Of a stretch of 32,079 nucleotides of DNA, positions 9,447 through 17,089 are shown piece after piece (position 1 is the stretch's first letter; each line of letters opens with the position of its first letter). The notes beneath the pieces are model-generated. The model ran no database searches. It worked only from the letters and a program-made list of their open reading frames with translations, and was not told the DNA's origin. The translations under genes were made by a program, and so were the position numbers. Source of the stretch: an uncultured Muribaculaceae bacterium (GTDB lineage Bacteria; Bacteroidota; Bacteroidia; Bacteroidales; Muribaculaceae); NCBI GenBank assembly GCA_944321865.1, contig CALUMZ010000024.1, positions 1-32,079 of the forward strand, read 5' to 3'.

Positions 9447-11045
9447 TTACATGGAGACTATTTCTTTCCAGTCGGAAATGGTGCCTGTCTGCGATGAGAA
9501 GACGGCTCCGACTTTATGCAGGCATCGATGGTCGGCAACGTATGGGCGCGCATATCCGCGTTCTTCGATTTGCTGCAACGCTTCGTCGGCACTGCCGTCG
9601 AGCTTGAACTCAAAAATATAAACATGGTCGGGTGTTTCGACAATGCAATCGACCCGGCCCTCGCTTTGCTGTTTTTCGGTGTATACCGTGTATACGCTCA
9701 CCAATCGGAAGATGAGGTAAAATGTGTAGTGGAAGTATCGCTCACGCTCCCGTTCGTCTTCTTTACGGCGCATGGAGTATGGGATGTCGGAAAGGAACGA
9801 TGTGAACAATTTGCGCAGCATTTCGGTATCACCATCTTCCAAAGCGTCAATCACGTCTTGTATCCAGCCATTCACGCTTTCTTGGCGAGGCTTTAAGTAG
9901 TCGGCGGCCACGAGCGACACGAATCCCTTTTTTACCTCGTTGTTTGGAAAGTCGAGCATGAATGTGCCGCGGCGCGGCTTATAGTCTTTGATGGTCAAGT
10001 ACCCGCTTTGGTAAATCATGGGCAACGGCTTTTCGACCGATGCCTTGTAGTCGATAAATTCCTGAGGGTCGTAATATCGCCCGGTCAGTTCGTCAAGATT
10101 CTCGTCGGTGTGTGACATGAGCCTTATTAAATATGTCGGCGTGCCGCTACTAAACCAAAAGTCTCTCAAAGAACCCGAAGCAAATGCGTTAAGCAGGCTG
10201 AAAGGGTTGTATATGTCGGTCATGCGCTCGCTGAAGTGATAGCCGTCGTATTGCAACTTTAGCATGTTTATCATTTCTTCGGTGCTCGTACCATTGGTAT
10301 CGGCCAACTCTTGTATGGGCCGGGCAAAATGTTGTTCAAGTTCTTGTTGTGTTATACCGCAGATGGCTTCGTATCGGCTGTCCATGCTGATGTCGGCAGG
10401 TTGGTTAAACCCACTGAATACGCTCACTTGCGAGAATTTTGTGACCCCCGTGAGCAGTACGAATTGCAAGTCTTCGTCGGCGGCCTTGAACACAGAATAG
10501 AATCCTTTCAGGATTTCGCGGTTGCGGTCTTCTATCAGAATCTCTTGGTTGCCGTCATTAACTTTTAGGTCGGTGTCGAGGACATCGAGTATTGGCTTGT
10601 CGTACTCGTCAATCAGCACCACGCACCTGCGGCCGCATTGCGCGTGTGCCTGTTTCAAGACGTGTGCAAACCGGTCGCCTAAATTTTGCCAACGTGTGTC
10701 TTTCCCGTAAATGTCTTCCCATGTTGAAACATAGCCTTCAATTTTCCGTTCCAAAGTTCCGGCCTCGGTGAAATTGTTACCGTTGAAGTCGATGTGGAAT
10801 ATGGGATATTCAAGCCATTTCGTTTCAAGTTTCCCAATGGCGAGATTCCGGAACAGTTCTTTCCGCCCGAGAAAATAGTTTTTCAATGTCGATACCAACA
10901 GACTTTTCCCGAATCGTCTCGGTCGGCAGAGGAAATATATCTTCCCGGTTGTTACCAAGTTGTATATAAGTGCCGTTTTGTCGACATAAACATAACCGTC
11001 CTCGATTAATTGTTCAAAACTCTGTATGCCTATGGGGTATTTCAT
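9447..11045 (-). CDS. AAA-ATPase-like / PD-(D/E)XK nuclease protein (DUF1703 type)
   Basis: This 532-residue protein belongs to the paralogous 'AAA-ATPase-like plus DUF1703' family that is often multi-copy in gut Bacteroidetes and whose cellular role is unsettled. Starting from the ATG at 11043-11045 (MKYPIGIQSF), an N-terminal ATPase contains the Walker A segment CRPRRFGKS (Lys47) and the Walker B segment VVLIDEYDKP (Asp146-Glu147), followed by LLTGVTKFSQVSVFSG. The C-terminus carries the nuclease-fold signature D466...E479-F-K481 (GRVDCIV...YIFEFKLD). All core residues are intact. It stands alone with its own strong promoter and an estimated 18-base leader. The frame upstream of the chosen start overlaps that promoter and is not coding. 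Confidence 0.9.
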   Translation of the reverse strand: MKYPIGIQSFEQLIEDGYVYVDKTALIYNLVTTGKIYFLCRPRRFGKSLLVSTLKNYFLGRKELFRNLAIGKLETKWLEYPIFHIDFNGNNFTEAGTLERKIEGYVSTWEDIYGKDTRWQNLGDRFAHVLKQAHAQCGRRCVVLIDEYDKPILDVLDTDLKVNDGNQEILIEDRNREILKGFYSVFKAADEDLQFVLLTGVTKFSQVSVFSGFNQPADISMDSRYEAICGITQQELEQHFARPIQELADTNGTSTEEMINMLKLQYDGYHFSERMTDIYNPFSLLNAFASGSLRDFWFSSGTPTYLIRLMSHTDENLDELTGRYYDPQEFIDYKASVEKPLPMIYQSGYLTIKDYKPRRGTFMLDFPNNEVKKGFVSLVAADYLKPRQESVNGWIQDVIDALEDGDTEMLRKLFTSFLSDIPYSMRRKEDERERERYFHYTFYLIFRLVSVYTVYTEKQQSEGRVDCIVETPDHVYIFEFKLDGSADEALQQIEERGYARPYVADHRCLHKVGAVFSSQTGTISDWKEIVSM

Positions 11046-11068
11046 AATGCGTGGGGTTGTAGACAATA

Positions 11069-11100
11069 CAAAAATAAACGAATTCATGGAGTAGGGCAAA
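11069..11100 (-). promoter_or_regulatory. Promoter of the AAA-ATPase gene
   Basis: TTTG (rc of 11097-11100), 20 bases, then TATTTTTG (rc of 11069-11076): a full match to the Bacteroidetes housekeeping promoter. It lies 24 bases before the ATG. Confidence 0.8.
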
Positions 11101-11171
11101 AAAACGACAGTCATAAAAATTCTGTTGCAACAATTAGCACGCAAAATACAGGCTAAATCGAAAAAAATCAT

Positions 11172-11179
11172 TTACTTTG
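11172..11179 (+). promoter_or_regulatory. glyS: Possible -7 element upstream of glyS
   Basis: TTACTTTG resembles TAnnTTTG and is followed by GC, as often seen. No TTG lies at the expected distance upstream, so this is weak. It would give a leader of about 70 bases. Confidence 0.3.
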
Positions 11180-11253
11180 CACCCTAAATTATTAATAGTT
11201 AAAAAGGAGAATAGCTCTCTTTCTGTCTTGATTCTTAAGAAAATCAAACATAT

Positions 11254-12798
11254 ATGGCAAAACAAGAAGATATTTTCAAGAAAATCGTTTCTCACGCCAA
11301 GGAATACGGTTTTGTGTTTCAGTCAAGTGAAATCTACGACGGGTTGGCTGCAGTGTATGATTATGGCCAAATGGGAGTCGAAATGAAGAATAATATAAAA
11401 CGTTACTGGTGGGAAGCCATGACGTTGTTGCACGAAAATATTGTGGGCATCGACTCTGCAATATTCATGCACCCGACCATCTGGAAGGCATCGGGACACG
11501 TCGATGCGTTTAACGATCCTCTCATTGACAACCGCGACTCGAAGAAACGTTATCGTGCCGATGTGTTGATCGAGGATGAAATTGCAAAATTCGACGATAA
11601 GATAGAAAAAGAAGTTGCAAAGGCTGCAAAGAAATTCGGCGACAGCTTCGATGCGGCATTGTTCCGCTCGACCAATCCCCGTGTACTTCAGCACCAAAAG
11701 GAGCGTGACGAGTTGCATGAACGCTACCAGAAGGCAATGAATGCAAACGATCTTGCCGAGTTGAAGCAGATAATTCTCGACTATGGTATCGTGTGTCCTA
11801 TTTCGGGTACGAAGAACTGGACCGACGTGCGCCAGTTCAACCTCATGTTCAAGACCGAAATGGGTAGTACGGCCGATGGTGCGATGACTGTATACTTGCG
11901 TCCCGAAACCGCACAAGGCATATTCGTTAACTTCCTGAATGTGCAGAAGACGGGCCGCATGCGCATACCGTTTGGCATTGCACAGATAGGCAAGGCATTC
12001 CGCAATGAAATAGTTGCCCGCCAGTTCATATTCCGTATGCGTGAGTTCGAGCAGATGGAAATGCAATTCTTTGTTCGTCCCGGCGAGGAACTCGAATGGT
12101 TCAAAAAGTGGAAAGAAACGCGCATGAAGTGGCACAAGGCTTTGGGCATGGGCGATGAAAAATATCGTTTCCACGACCATGACAAGCTGGCTCACTATGC
12201 CAATGCCGCGACAGATATAGAATTTGAGATGCCGTTTGGTTTTAAAGAGGTAGAAGGTATCCATTCACGTACAAACTTCGACTTGAGCCAGCACGAGAAA
12301 TACTCGGGTAAGAAGTTGCAGTATTTCGACCCCGAATTGAACCAATCGTATGTGCCATACGTGATAGAAACTTCCATAGGTGTAGACCGCATGTTCTTGT
12401 CGGTGCTTTGTTCTTCGTATGAGGAAGAAACGCTTGAAAACGGCGAGACACGTGTAGTATTGCATCTGCCCAAGCAGCTTGCTCCCGTCAAGGCTGCGAT
12501 AATGCCGCTCGTGCGCAAAGACGGGCTTCCCGAGAAGGCTCGCGAAATCATGAACATGCTTAAGTTTGATTATGCTTGCCATTACGATGAAAAAGACTCC
12601 ATTGGTAAGCGTTACCGCAGGCAAGATGCAATAGGCACGCCGTTCTGCATTACTGTAGACCATCAGACGCTTGAGGATGGAACGGTGACCATACGCCATC
12701 GCGACTCGATGCAGCAAGAACGTGTGTCCATCGAGAAGTTGCATGATATAATCGATGACGAGGTGAGCCTGAACAAGCTGCTCAAGTCGCTTGCCTGA
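11254..12798 (+). CDS. glyS: Glycyl-tRNA synthetase, single-chain dimeric type
   Basis: The enzyme charges tRNA-Gly with glycine using ATP. The 514-residue protein is the eukaryote/archaea-like alpha2 class II form, not the bacterial alpha2beta2 form. The N-terminus is FQSSEIYDGLAAVYDYGQMG. Class II motif 2 is FRNEIVARQFIFRMREFEQMEM, abbreviated here by its ends at FRNE and FEQMEM, and motif 3 is IGVDRMFLSVL. The C-terminal anticodon-binding domain starts near LAPVKAAIMPLV and contains GKRYRRQDAIGTPFCITVD. Start MAKQEDIFKK follows an A-rich stretch; the AGGAG at 11205-11209 is too far upstream to serve it. An FKBP lipoprotein gene follows after 41 bases on the same strand and is probably co-transcribed. 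Confidence 0.97.
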   Translation: MAKQEDIFKKIVSHAKEYGFVFQSSEIYDGLAAVYDYGQMGVEMKNNIKRYWWEAMTLLHENIVGIDSAIFMHPTIWKASGHVDAFNDPLIDNRDSKKRYRADVLIEDEIAKFDDKIEKEVAKAAKKFGDSFDAALFRSTNPRVLQHQKERDELHERYQKAMNANDLAELKQIILDYGIVCPISGTKNWTDVRQFNLMFKTEMGSTADGAMTVYLRPETAQGIFVNFLNVQKTGRMRIPFGIAQIGKAFRNEIVARQFIFRMREFEQMEMQFFVRPGEELEWFKKWKETRMKWHKALGMGDEKYRFHDHDKLAHYANAATDIEFEMPFGFKEVEGIHSRTNFDLSQHEKYSGKKLQYFDPELNQSYVPYVIETSIGVDRMFLSVLCSSYEEETLENGETRVVLHLPKQLAPVKAAIMPLVRKDGLPEKAREIMNMLKFDYACHYDEKDSIGKRYRRQDAIGTPFCITVDHQTLEDGTVTIRHRDSMQQERVSIEKLHDIIDDEVSLNKLLKSLA

Positions 12799-12839
12799 GA
12801 TTGAACAAGGCACACACAATCTATAAAAACTATTGGCTG

Positions 12840-13406
12840 ATGAAAAAATTTGCATTGTTACTAATCGCCTCGCTTCTGTTGATACCCTCGGTTACGTCGT
12901 GCTTGAACGACGATGAGGTGGTAGACACATGGACGGAGTATGCCGAATGGCGCGAGACCAACGACGCATGGCTTGAAGAGATGCGGAATCTGACCGACGA
13001 CAATGGCAATCGCTATTACAAGGAGGTGAGAGGTGCGTGGGATTTCAATGCGTGTGTTTACATGCACTATTTTAACGACACGACATTGACTCGCGGGAAT
13101 TTGACCCCGCATTATAATTCGTGGGTTGATGTGGTGTATAAGGGACAGTTGTATGACGGAACCCCGTTTGACTCCTCATACCTCAACACCACGCCGGCCG
13201 ATAGCGTATTCCGCACCACAATGGGCAATGTTATTACCGGGTGGGCTGTTGCGCTGTCGGACATGCACGTGGGGGATTCTTGCGAAGTCATTGTTCCTTA
13301 TTCGGTAGGGTACAGTGAGACCGGCAGCGGTTCTATTCTCCCGTATTCCCATCTTGTTTTTAATATGAAACTTGTGGGGGTGCCATTTTATGAAGCCAAA
13401 TTATAA
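12840..13406 (+). CDS. FKBP-type peptidyl-prolyl isomerase, lipoprotein
   Basis: The 188-residue protein is a predicted periplasmic, lipid-anchored prolyl isomerase. The start ATG at 12840 gives MKKFALLLIASLLLIPSVTS followed by Cys21. A 60-residue linker precedes the FKBP fold. Family landmarks are VVYKGQLYDGTPFDSS, VITGWAVALSDMHVGDS (the central Trp of the active site is present), IPYSVGYSE, and the closing ILPYSHLVFNMKLVGV. The loop after the first strand differs from human FKBP12 but fits bacterial lipoprotein members. It lies 41 bases behind glyS and ends just before a strong terminator, which suggests a glyS-FKBP transcript. Confidence 0.92.
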   Translation: MKKFALLLIASLLLIPSVTSCLNDDEVVDTWTEYAEWRETNDAWLEEMRNLTDDNGNRYYKEVRGAWDFNACVYMHYFNDTTLTRGNLTPHYNSWVDVVYKGQLYDGTPFDSSYLNTTPADSVFRTTMGNVITGWAVALSDMHVGDSCEVIVPYSVGYSETGSGSILPYSHLVFNMKLVGVPFYEAKL

Positions 13407-13755
13407 CAAAGTGCGTGTAACGCAAATAGACATGTGTGGGGCATTCATTTGTAGAAATGAGTGCCCCATTATTTTTGACGGGAGGCCCCAAGATGCCGGC
13501 ACACGCGAAATTACTCTCCCACACAAATCGGCCATAAGGTCGCAATCTCCACTACCACTTGACAATGGCAACGATGCGGAACAGACGTTAAGTTGTGCTA
13601 AAGGCTGAAAATATTTGAAAAAAAATCGTTTTTCTTGCCGATTTGATGTACTTTTACACTCAAAATTGAAATTCCAAGCAACCTGCACATATTTTTCAGG
13701 CTTTAATACCGAGTAAAATCATTAATAATAAACTTAATAAACCTAAACCAACAAA
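13407..13755 (+). other. Terminator plus leader region of the sugar transporter gene
   Basis: The first part holds the terminator at 13437-13476. Further on, TTTG (13614-13617), 20 bases, then CCGATTTG (13638-13645) has the right spacing and TTTG core but lacks the TA of the -7 box. If used, it gives a leader of about 105 bases. The A+T-rich leader shows no known riboswitch that I can recognise. Confidence 0.4.
13437..13476 (+). terminator. Rho-independent terminator after the FKBP gene
   Basis: The arms GGGGCATTCATTT (13438-13450) and AAATGAGTGCCCC (13455-13467) pair over 13 bp with one T-G wobble and a 4-base loop. ATTATTTTT follows. Confidence 0.9.
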
Positions 13756-15057
13756 ATGGAAAAAGTTCAAACTAACTCAAGGCCTAATTATGCCTTGCCA
13801 ATAGCCATAATGTTTGCGCTATTCTTCATGATTGCATTCGTAACAGGCTATCAAAACCCATTGGGAAGTGTTATCGAAGCAAAGTCGGGCAACAATGCCG
13901 TGATGTCGCAATTGCCGACTCTTGCCAATTTCCTTGCATACTTGTGTATGGGTCTTCCTGCCGGTATGATTTTGCAAAAGCGAGGATACCGCATTTCGTC
14001 GATGCTTGCAGTGACTGTGGGTTTTGTGGGAGTGTTTATTTCGTATCTTTCGGGATATATCACCAATAATGATACCACTGCAATCATAGTCTATGTGATA
14101 GGTGCTTTCATTTCGGGCTTTGCAATGTGTATGCTTAACACTATTGTGAACCCCATGCTTAACAGCCTTGGGCGCGATGATAAGCAAGGAAACCAATTGG
14201 TGCAATTCGGTGGTACATGTAACTCGCTCGGTGCGACGCTTGCTCCTACAGTAGTGGGCCTGCTCATGGGTAACCAAGCTACCAATATTGCCGATGCCAA
14301 TCCGGTGTTCTACCTTGCAATGGGTATTTTCGTTTTGGCATTTGTCGTGCTTTATTTCTCCAAGTTGCCCGAATCTCCCACTCTTGGCCAGAAACAAGAA
14401 AAGATTGCCTTTTCGGGAGCTTTCAAATATAGCAATTTCACTCTTGGCGTTATTGCAATCTTCATGTATATGGGTATCGAAATCGGTGTGTCTAACTTCA
14501 CTTTGCAATATCTCACCAAGGGAGTCGAAGTGGGTGGCCTTGGCGTGCAAATGTCGGTGGCCGGTGCTATCGTGGGCGTTTACTGGTTGCTAATGTTGGT
14601 AGGCCGTTTCATAGGCGGACTTGTTGGCGGTAAGATTTCGAGCCGTGCAATGCTTGCAGCTGTTGCATCGTTGCTTGTGATTTTGCTGTTGCTTGCCATC
14701 TTCCTTCCGAAGGACATTATTGTTTCTGTCCCCGGTTTCTCAAGCGGAGCCAATGGCTTTGAATTTATTAGTACGCAAGTGCCCATCAGTATCCTGATGC
14801 TTATCCTTTGCGGACTTGGAACGTCGGTTATGTGGGGTGCAATATTCAACCTTTCGGTGAGCGGGCTTGGCAAATATACACAAGTTGCTTCGGGTATTTT
14901 CATGGTGATGGTTGTCGGCGGTGGCATTTGGCCGGTAGTACAAGGTGCAATTGCTAATGCAGCCGATTACGTTACCAGTTTCTGGCTCGTGGTTGTATGT
15001 GCCGCATATCAATTGTTCTATGCACTGATAGGCAGCCGTACAAAAAACAATGCTTGA
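13756..15057 (+). CDS. Sugar MFS transporter (FHS family, FucP/GluP-like)
   Basis: This 433-residue inner-membrane proton-coupled sugar symporter has about 12 hydrophobic helices throughout. The family is indicated by FVTGYQNPLG in helix 1, LCMGLPAGMILQKRGYR between helices 2 and 3, CMLNTIVNPMLNSLG in helix 4, and NQLVQFGGTCNSLGATLAP in helix 5, all typical of the fucose/glucose/galactose permease branch. The substrate cannot be read from sequence, though N-acetylhexosamine, glucose/galactose or fucose are the usual options. It stands alone between two terminators with no adjacent sugar-utilisation genes, unlike members in catabolic operons. This suggests general sugar uptake, which is inference. 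Confidence 0.93.
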   Translation: MEKVQTNSRPNYALPIAIMFALFFMIAFVTGYQNPLGSVIEAKSGNNAVMSQLPTLANFLAYLCMGLPAGMILQKRGYRISSMLAVTVGFVGVFISYLSGYITNNDTTAIIVYVIGAFISGFAMCMLNTIVNPMLNSLGRDDKQGNQLVQFGGTCNSLGATLAPTVVGLLMGNQATNIADANPVFYLAMGIFVLAFVVLYFSKLPESPTLGQKQEKIAFSGAFKYSNFTLGVIAIFMYMGIEIGVSNFTLQYLTKGVEVGGLGVQMSVAGAIVGVYWLLMLVGRFIGGLVGGKISSRAMLAAVASLLVILLLLAIFLPKDIIVSVPGFSSGANGFEFISTQVPISILMLILCGLGTSVMWGAIFNLSVSGLGKYTQVASGIFMVMVVGGGIWPVVQGAIANAADYVTSFWLVVVCAAYQLFYALIGSRTKNNA

Positions 15058-15098
15058 TGGGAATATTGAGTAAATCATAAATCAATACAAAAAGGTGC

Positions 15099-15148
15099 GT
15101 GTGCACATCAAAATGCTTCCGACGTTTTGATGTGCACACATCTTTTTT
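15099..15148 (+). terminator. Rho-independent terminator after the sugar transporter gene
   Basis: A perfect 15-bp stem, GTGTGCACATCAAAA (15099-15113) with TTTTGATGTGCACAC (15125-15139), encloses an 11-base loop and is followed by ATCTTTTTT. Confidence 0.92.
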
Positions 15149-15251
15149 AGTATCGTGATGTGATTAACGGCGGCGTCAGGCAGGTGCCATTCATGCAGTT
15201 TGTTGCCAATTGAATAAAAATGGAATATATGTGATTTTTCAATGGCGAAAA

Positions 15252-15283
15252 TTTGTAGAAATTATAATTTTATTGTTATTTTG
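15252..15283 (+). promoter_or_regulatory. Promoter of the OmpA-family gene
   Basis: TTTG (15252-15255), 20 bases, then TTATTTTG (15276-15283): one mismatch in the -7 box. It would give an A+T-rich leader of about 130 bases. The 15149-15422 gap holds nothing else clear except TATGCTTAATTAC at 15324-15336, which recurs before dnaE. Confidence 0.55.
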
Positions 15284-15422
15284 TCGAATATTTGAAGGCT
15301 GTTTTTGAATTTTGCCTTGTAAGTATGCTTAATTACAACTAAATAGGCCGTATTTAAGAATGAGCCGGGAATAAAAAAAGGTATGAATATCATTTATAAT
15401 TGGAATATTTAAACGTAAGTCT

Positions 15423-16628
15423 ATGAAAAAGATTTTTTTACTTGCATTACTTTGTACCCTTTTTATGGGTGCTGATGTAAAGGCGCAGGAGGTAACCTAT
15501 GTGGAGGATCCTTCACAAGGATATACTTTCAATCGCTTCAAAGACAATTGGTTTATCACCGGTGAAATCGGTGTGGGCGGATTGGCAAGTACCTATGACA
15601 GCGAACTCAAATTTGGCAAGCGCATTATGCCATCTTTCAATATCGGTGTGGGCAAGTGGTTCTCTCCGCTCATCGGGGTTAGGTTCAGTGCCGATTTCCG
15701 CAAAATGAAAGGTGCGACATTGTTGGGTTCGGGTATCAACCCCGAGAATCCTCTTGATGGTGCCGAAGGCGCTTATTTGGTTAACCGCCATTGGTCGATA
15801 GGCCCTGCTGCCGATGTTTACTTGAATCTCACCAACTGGTGGTGTGGTTACCGCCCCGGTCGCGTGTATAACGCGTCGCTGTATGGTGGTGTTGCCGCTC
15901 ATGCGCAAATGGTGAAGGAAATGGACGGAAACAGTGCAAAGTGGAAATACATGAGCATGTCGATTGGCCTGCGTGCCGGCTTGCTGAACACGTTTGCCGT
16001 GTCTGATCATGTGGACATATTGCTCGACTTGCGTATCGATGCCGACCAATGCAACTATATGGACTATACGCGCCAAGTCAACTTGTATGGTACCATAATG
16101 GCCGGTGTTGCTTATAAGTTCAACAAGACAGGGTGGAACGCTCCTGTGGTTCCGGTTTGCCCCGAATACAAGTATACCGATGCCGAGGGTGATGCCTTGG
16201 TTGAACGTTTGAAGGCAGCCGATGCCAAGATTGCCGATCTCGAACGCCAGTTGCGCGAGTGTATGAATCGTCCTGTTCCCGAACCGCAAGAACCTGCAAA
16301 GGAAGCTCCCATTGCCACGATTTACTTCCCCATTGGCAGCTCTCGTGTTCAAGGTATCCAGACCAAAGTCGTTGCAGCTGTGGCAAAGGCAATGGTTAAT
16401 ACCGACGATGAATATGTTGTAACCGGTTGGGCTGACAGTTATACCGGGTCGGCTGCGCGCAACCAACAATTGCGTGAACAACGTGCCGACAACGTTAAGA
16501 AACTTTTGGTGAAGAATGGAGTTGAAAGCGGCCGTATCGAAACAGCTACGGGCGACAGCAACCTCACAACTTACGGAGAAGGTTCGGCCGATCTTGACCG
16601 TGCAGCAACGATTGATATAAAGAAGTAA
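15423..16628 (+). CDS. OmpA-family outer-membrane protein
   Basis: The 401-residue protein probably links the outer membrane to peptidoglycan. A signal peptide (MKKIFLLALLCTLFMGADVKA) is followed by a beta-barrel at about 25-245, a short coiled coil at about 257-282 (DALVERLKAADAKIADLERQ) and a Pro/Glu linker. The C-terminal OmpA domain starts near 295 at ATIYFPIGSSRVQ. The peptidoglycan-binding pair is present: Asp in GWADSYTGS and Arg in LREQRADNVKKLL. The gene is monocistronic, with its own promoter and a strong terminator. Such proteins are often among the most abundant in Bacteroidales envelopes. Confidence 0.93.
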   Translation: MKKIFLLALLCTLFMGADVKAQEVTYVEDPSQGYTFNRFKDNWFITGEIGVGGLASTYDSELKFGKRIMPSFNIGVGKWFSPLIGVRFSADFRKMKGATLLGSGINPENPLDGAEGAYLVNRHWSIGPAADVYLNLTNWWCGYRPGRVYNASLYGGVAAHAQMVKEMDGNSAKWKYMSMSIGLRAGLLNTFAVSDHVDILLDLRIDADQCNYMDYTRQVNLYGTIMAGVAYKFNKTGWNAPVVPVCPEYKYTDAEGDALVERLKAADAKIADLERQLRECMNRPVPEPQEPAKEAPIATIYFPIGSSRVQGIQTKVVAAVAKAMVNTDDEYVVTGWADSYTGSAARNQQLREQRADNVKKLLVKNGVESGRIETATGDSNLTTYGEGSADLDRAATIDIKK

Positions 16629-16656
16629 AGCATTTCCTTTGAGGAAAATAATAAAC

Positions 16657-16710
16657 ACAGGAAGTCTGTCAAAGTTAAGCGTTGGCAGGCTTCCTGTTGT
16701 TTTGTTTGTA
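16657..16710 (+). terminator. Rho-independent terminator after the OmpA-family gene
   Basis: The arms ACAGGAAGTCTGTCA (16657-16671) and TGGCAGGCTTCCTGT (16683-16697) form a 15-bp stem with two wobbles and an 11-base loop. TGTTTTGTTTG follows. Confidence 0.88.
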
Positions 16711-16824
16711 TACATGAGACTCAAGCCACTATGTGCCAAATATGTGAGGCATCAAAATAAACCCCAAAAAACGGGTATCAGGTTTGGGTTCAGGGTATAT
16801 CAAAATTATCATTTCAATGTGGCA

Positions 16825-16852
16825 GTAGAGACGCAAAATTTTGCGTCTCTAC
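16825..16852. repeat. Perfect 28-base palindrome, copy 1
   Basis: GTAGAGACGCAAAA is followed directly by its reverse complement TTTTGCGTCTCTAC. The GTAGAGACGC motif recalls dispersed intergenic palindromes of cyanobacteria and Bacteroidetes (from memory). Confidence 0.85.
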
Positions 16853-16907
16853 AATCTGGTTGATTAATTTATTGATATTGAATATTTTATGTGTTGTTGC
16901 GGACATC

Positions 16908-16930
16908 GAGACGCGGCAATGCCACGTCTC
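16908..16930. repeat. Related palindrome, copy 2 (one mismatch)
   Basis: GAGACG and CGTCTC enclose GGC-AAT-GCC with one C/A mismatch between the two stems. It shares the GAGACGC/CGTCTCTAC ends with copy 1 but has a different core, as expected of a family of compensated hairpins. Confidence 0.75.
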
Positions 16931-17038
16931 TACAATATCAATGCCGGTATTTTGATACACCCCGCCATTGTGCTCGTCTTGCACTATCTTTTGATAGATA
17001 GGCTGCGGCTCGGCAATGGCAAATTTGGGCCTGCTCAA

Positions 17039-17070
17039 TTTGCTAATGCGCTCGCCTTTCACTATATTTG
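17039..17070 (+). promoter_or_regulatory. priA: Promoter of priA
   Basis: TTTG (17039-17042), 20 bases, then TATATTTG (17063-17070): an exact consensus match. Transcription would start about 14 bases before the ATG at 17090. Confidence 0.85.
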
Positions 17071-17089
17071 TTTATAAATTCCATTGAGT

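Larger units (their letters stand above)
16793..16962. mobile_element. MITE-like 170-base repeat element with nested palindromes
   Basis: GGGTATATCAAAA (16793-16805) and TTTTGATACACCC (16950-16962) are terminal inverted repeats with a single mismatch over 13 bases. Between them lie a perfect 28-base palindrome (16825-16852), an inverted pair ATTGATATTG/CAATATCAAT (16871-16880 and 16933-16942), and inside that pair a second, related palindrome (16908-16930). There is no reading frame. No target duplication is obvious. It fills the gap between the OmpA terminator and the priA promoter. A non-autonomous mobile element or REP-type cluster is the best reading. Confidence 0.55.

Noticed and set aside
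11205..11209. AGGAG as ribosome binding site of glyS
   Set aside because: About 45 bases before the start codon; initiation here is likely Shine-Dalgarno independent.
15513..16739. Minus-strand open frame of 408 codons opposite the OmpA-family gene
   Set aside because: Shadow; it also runs through the terminator of the real gene.
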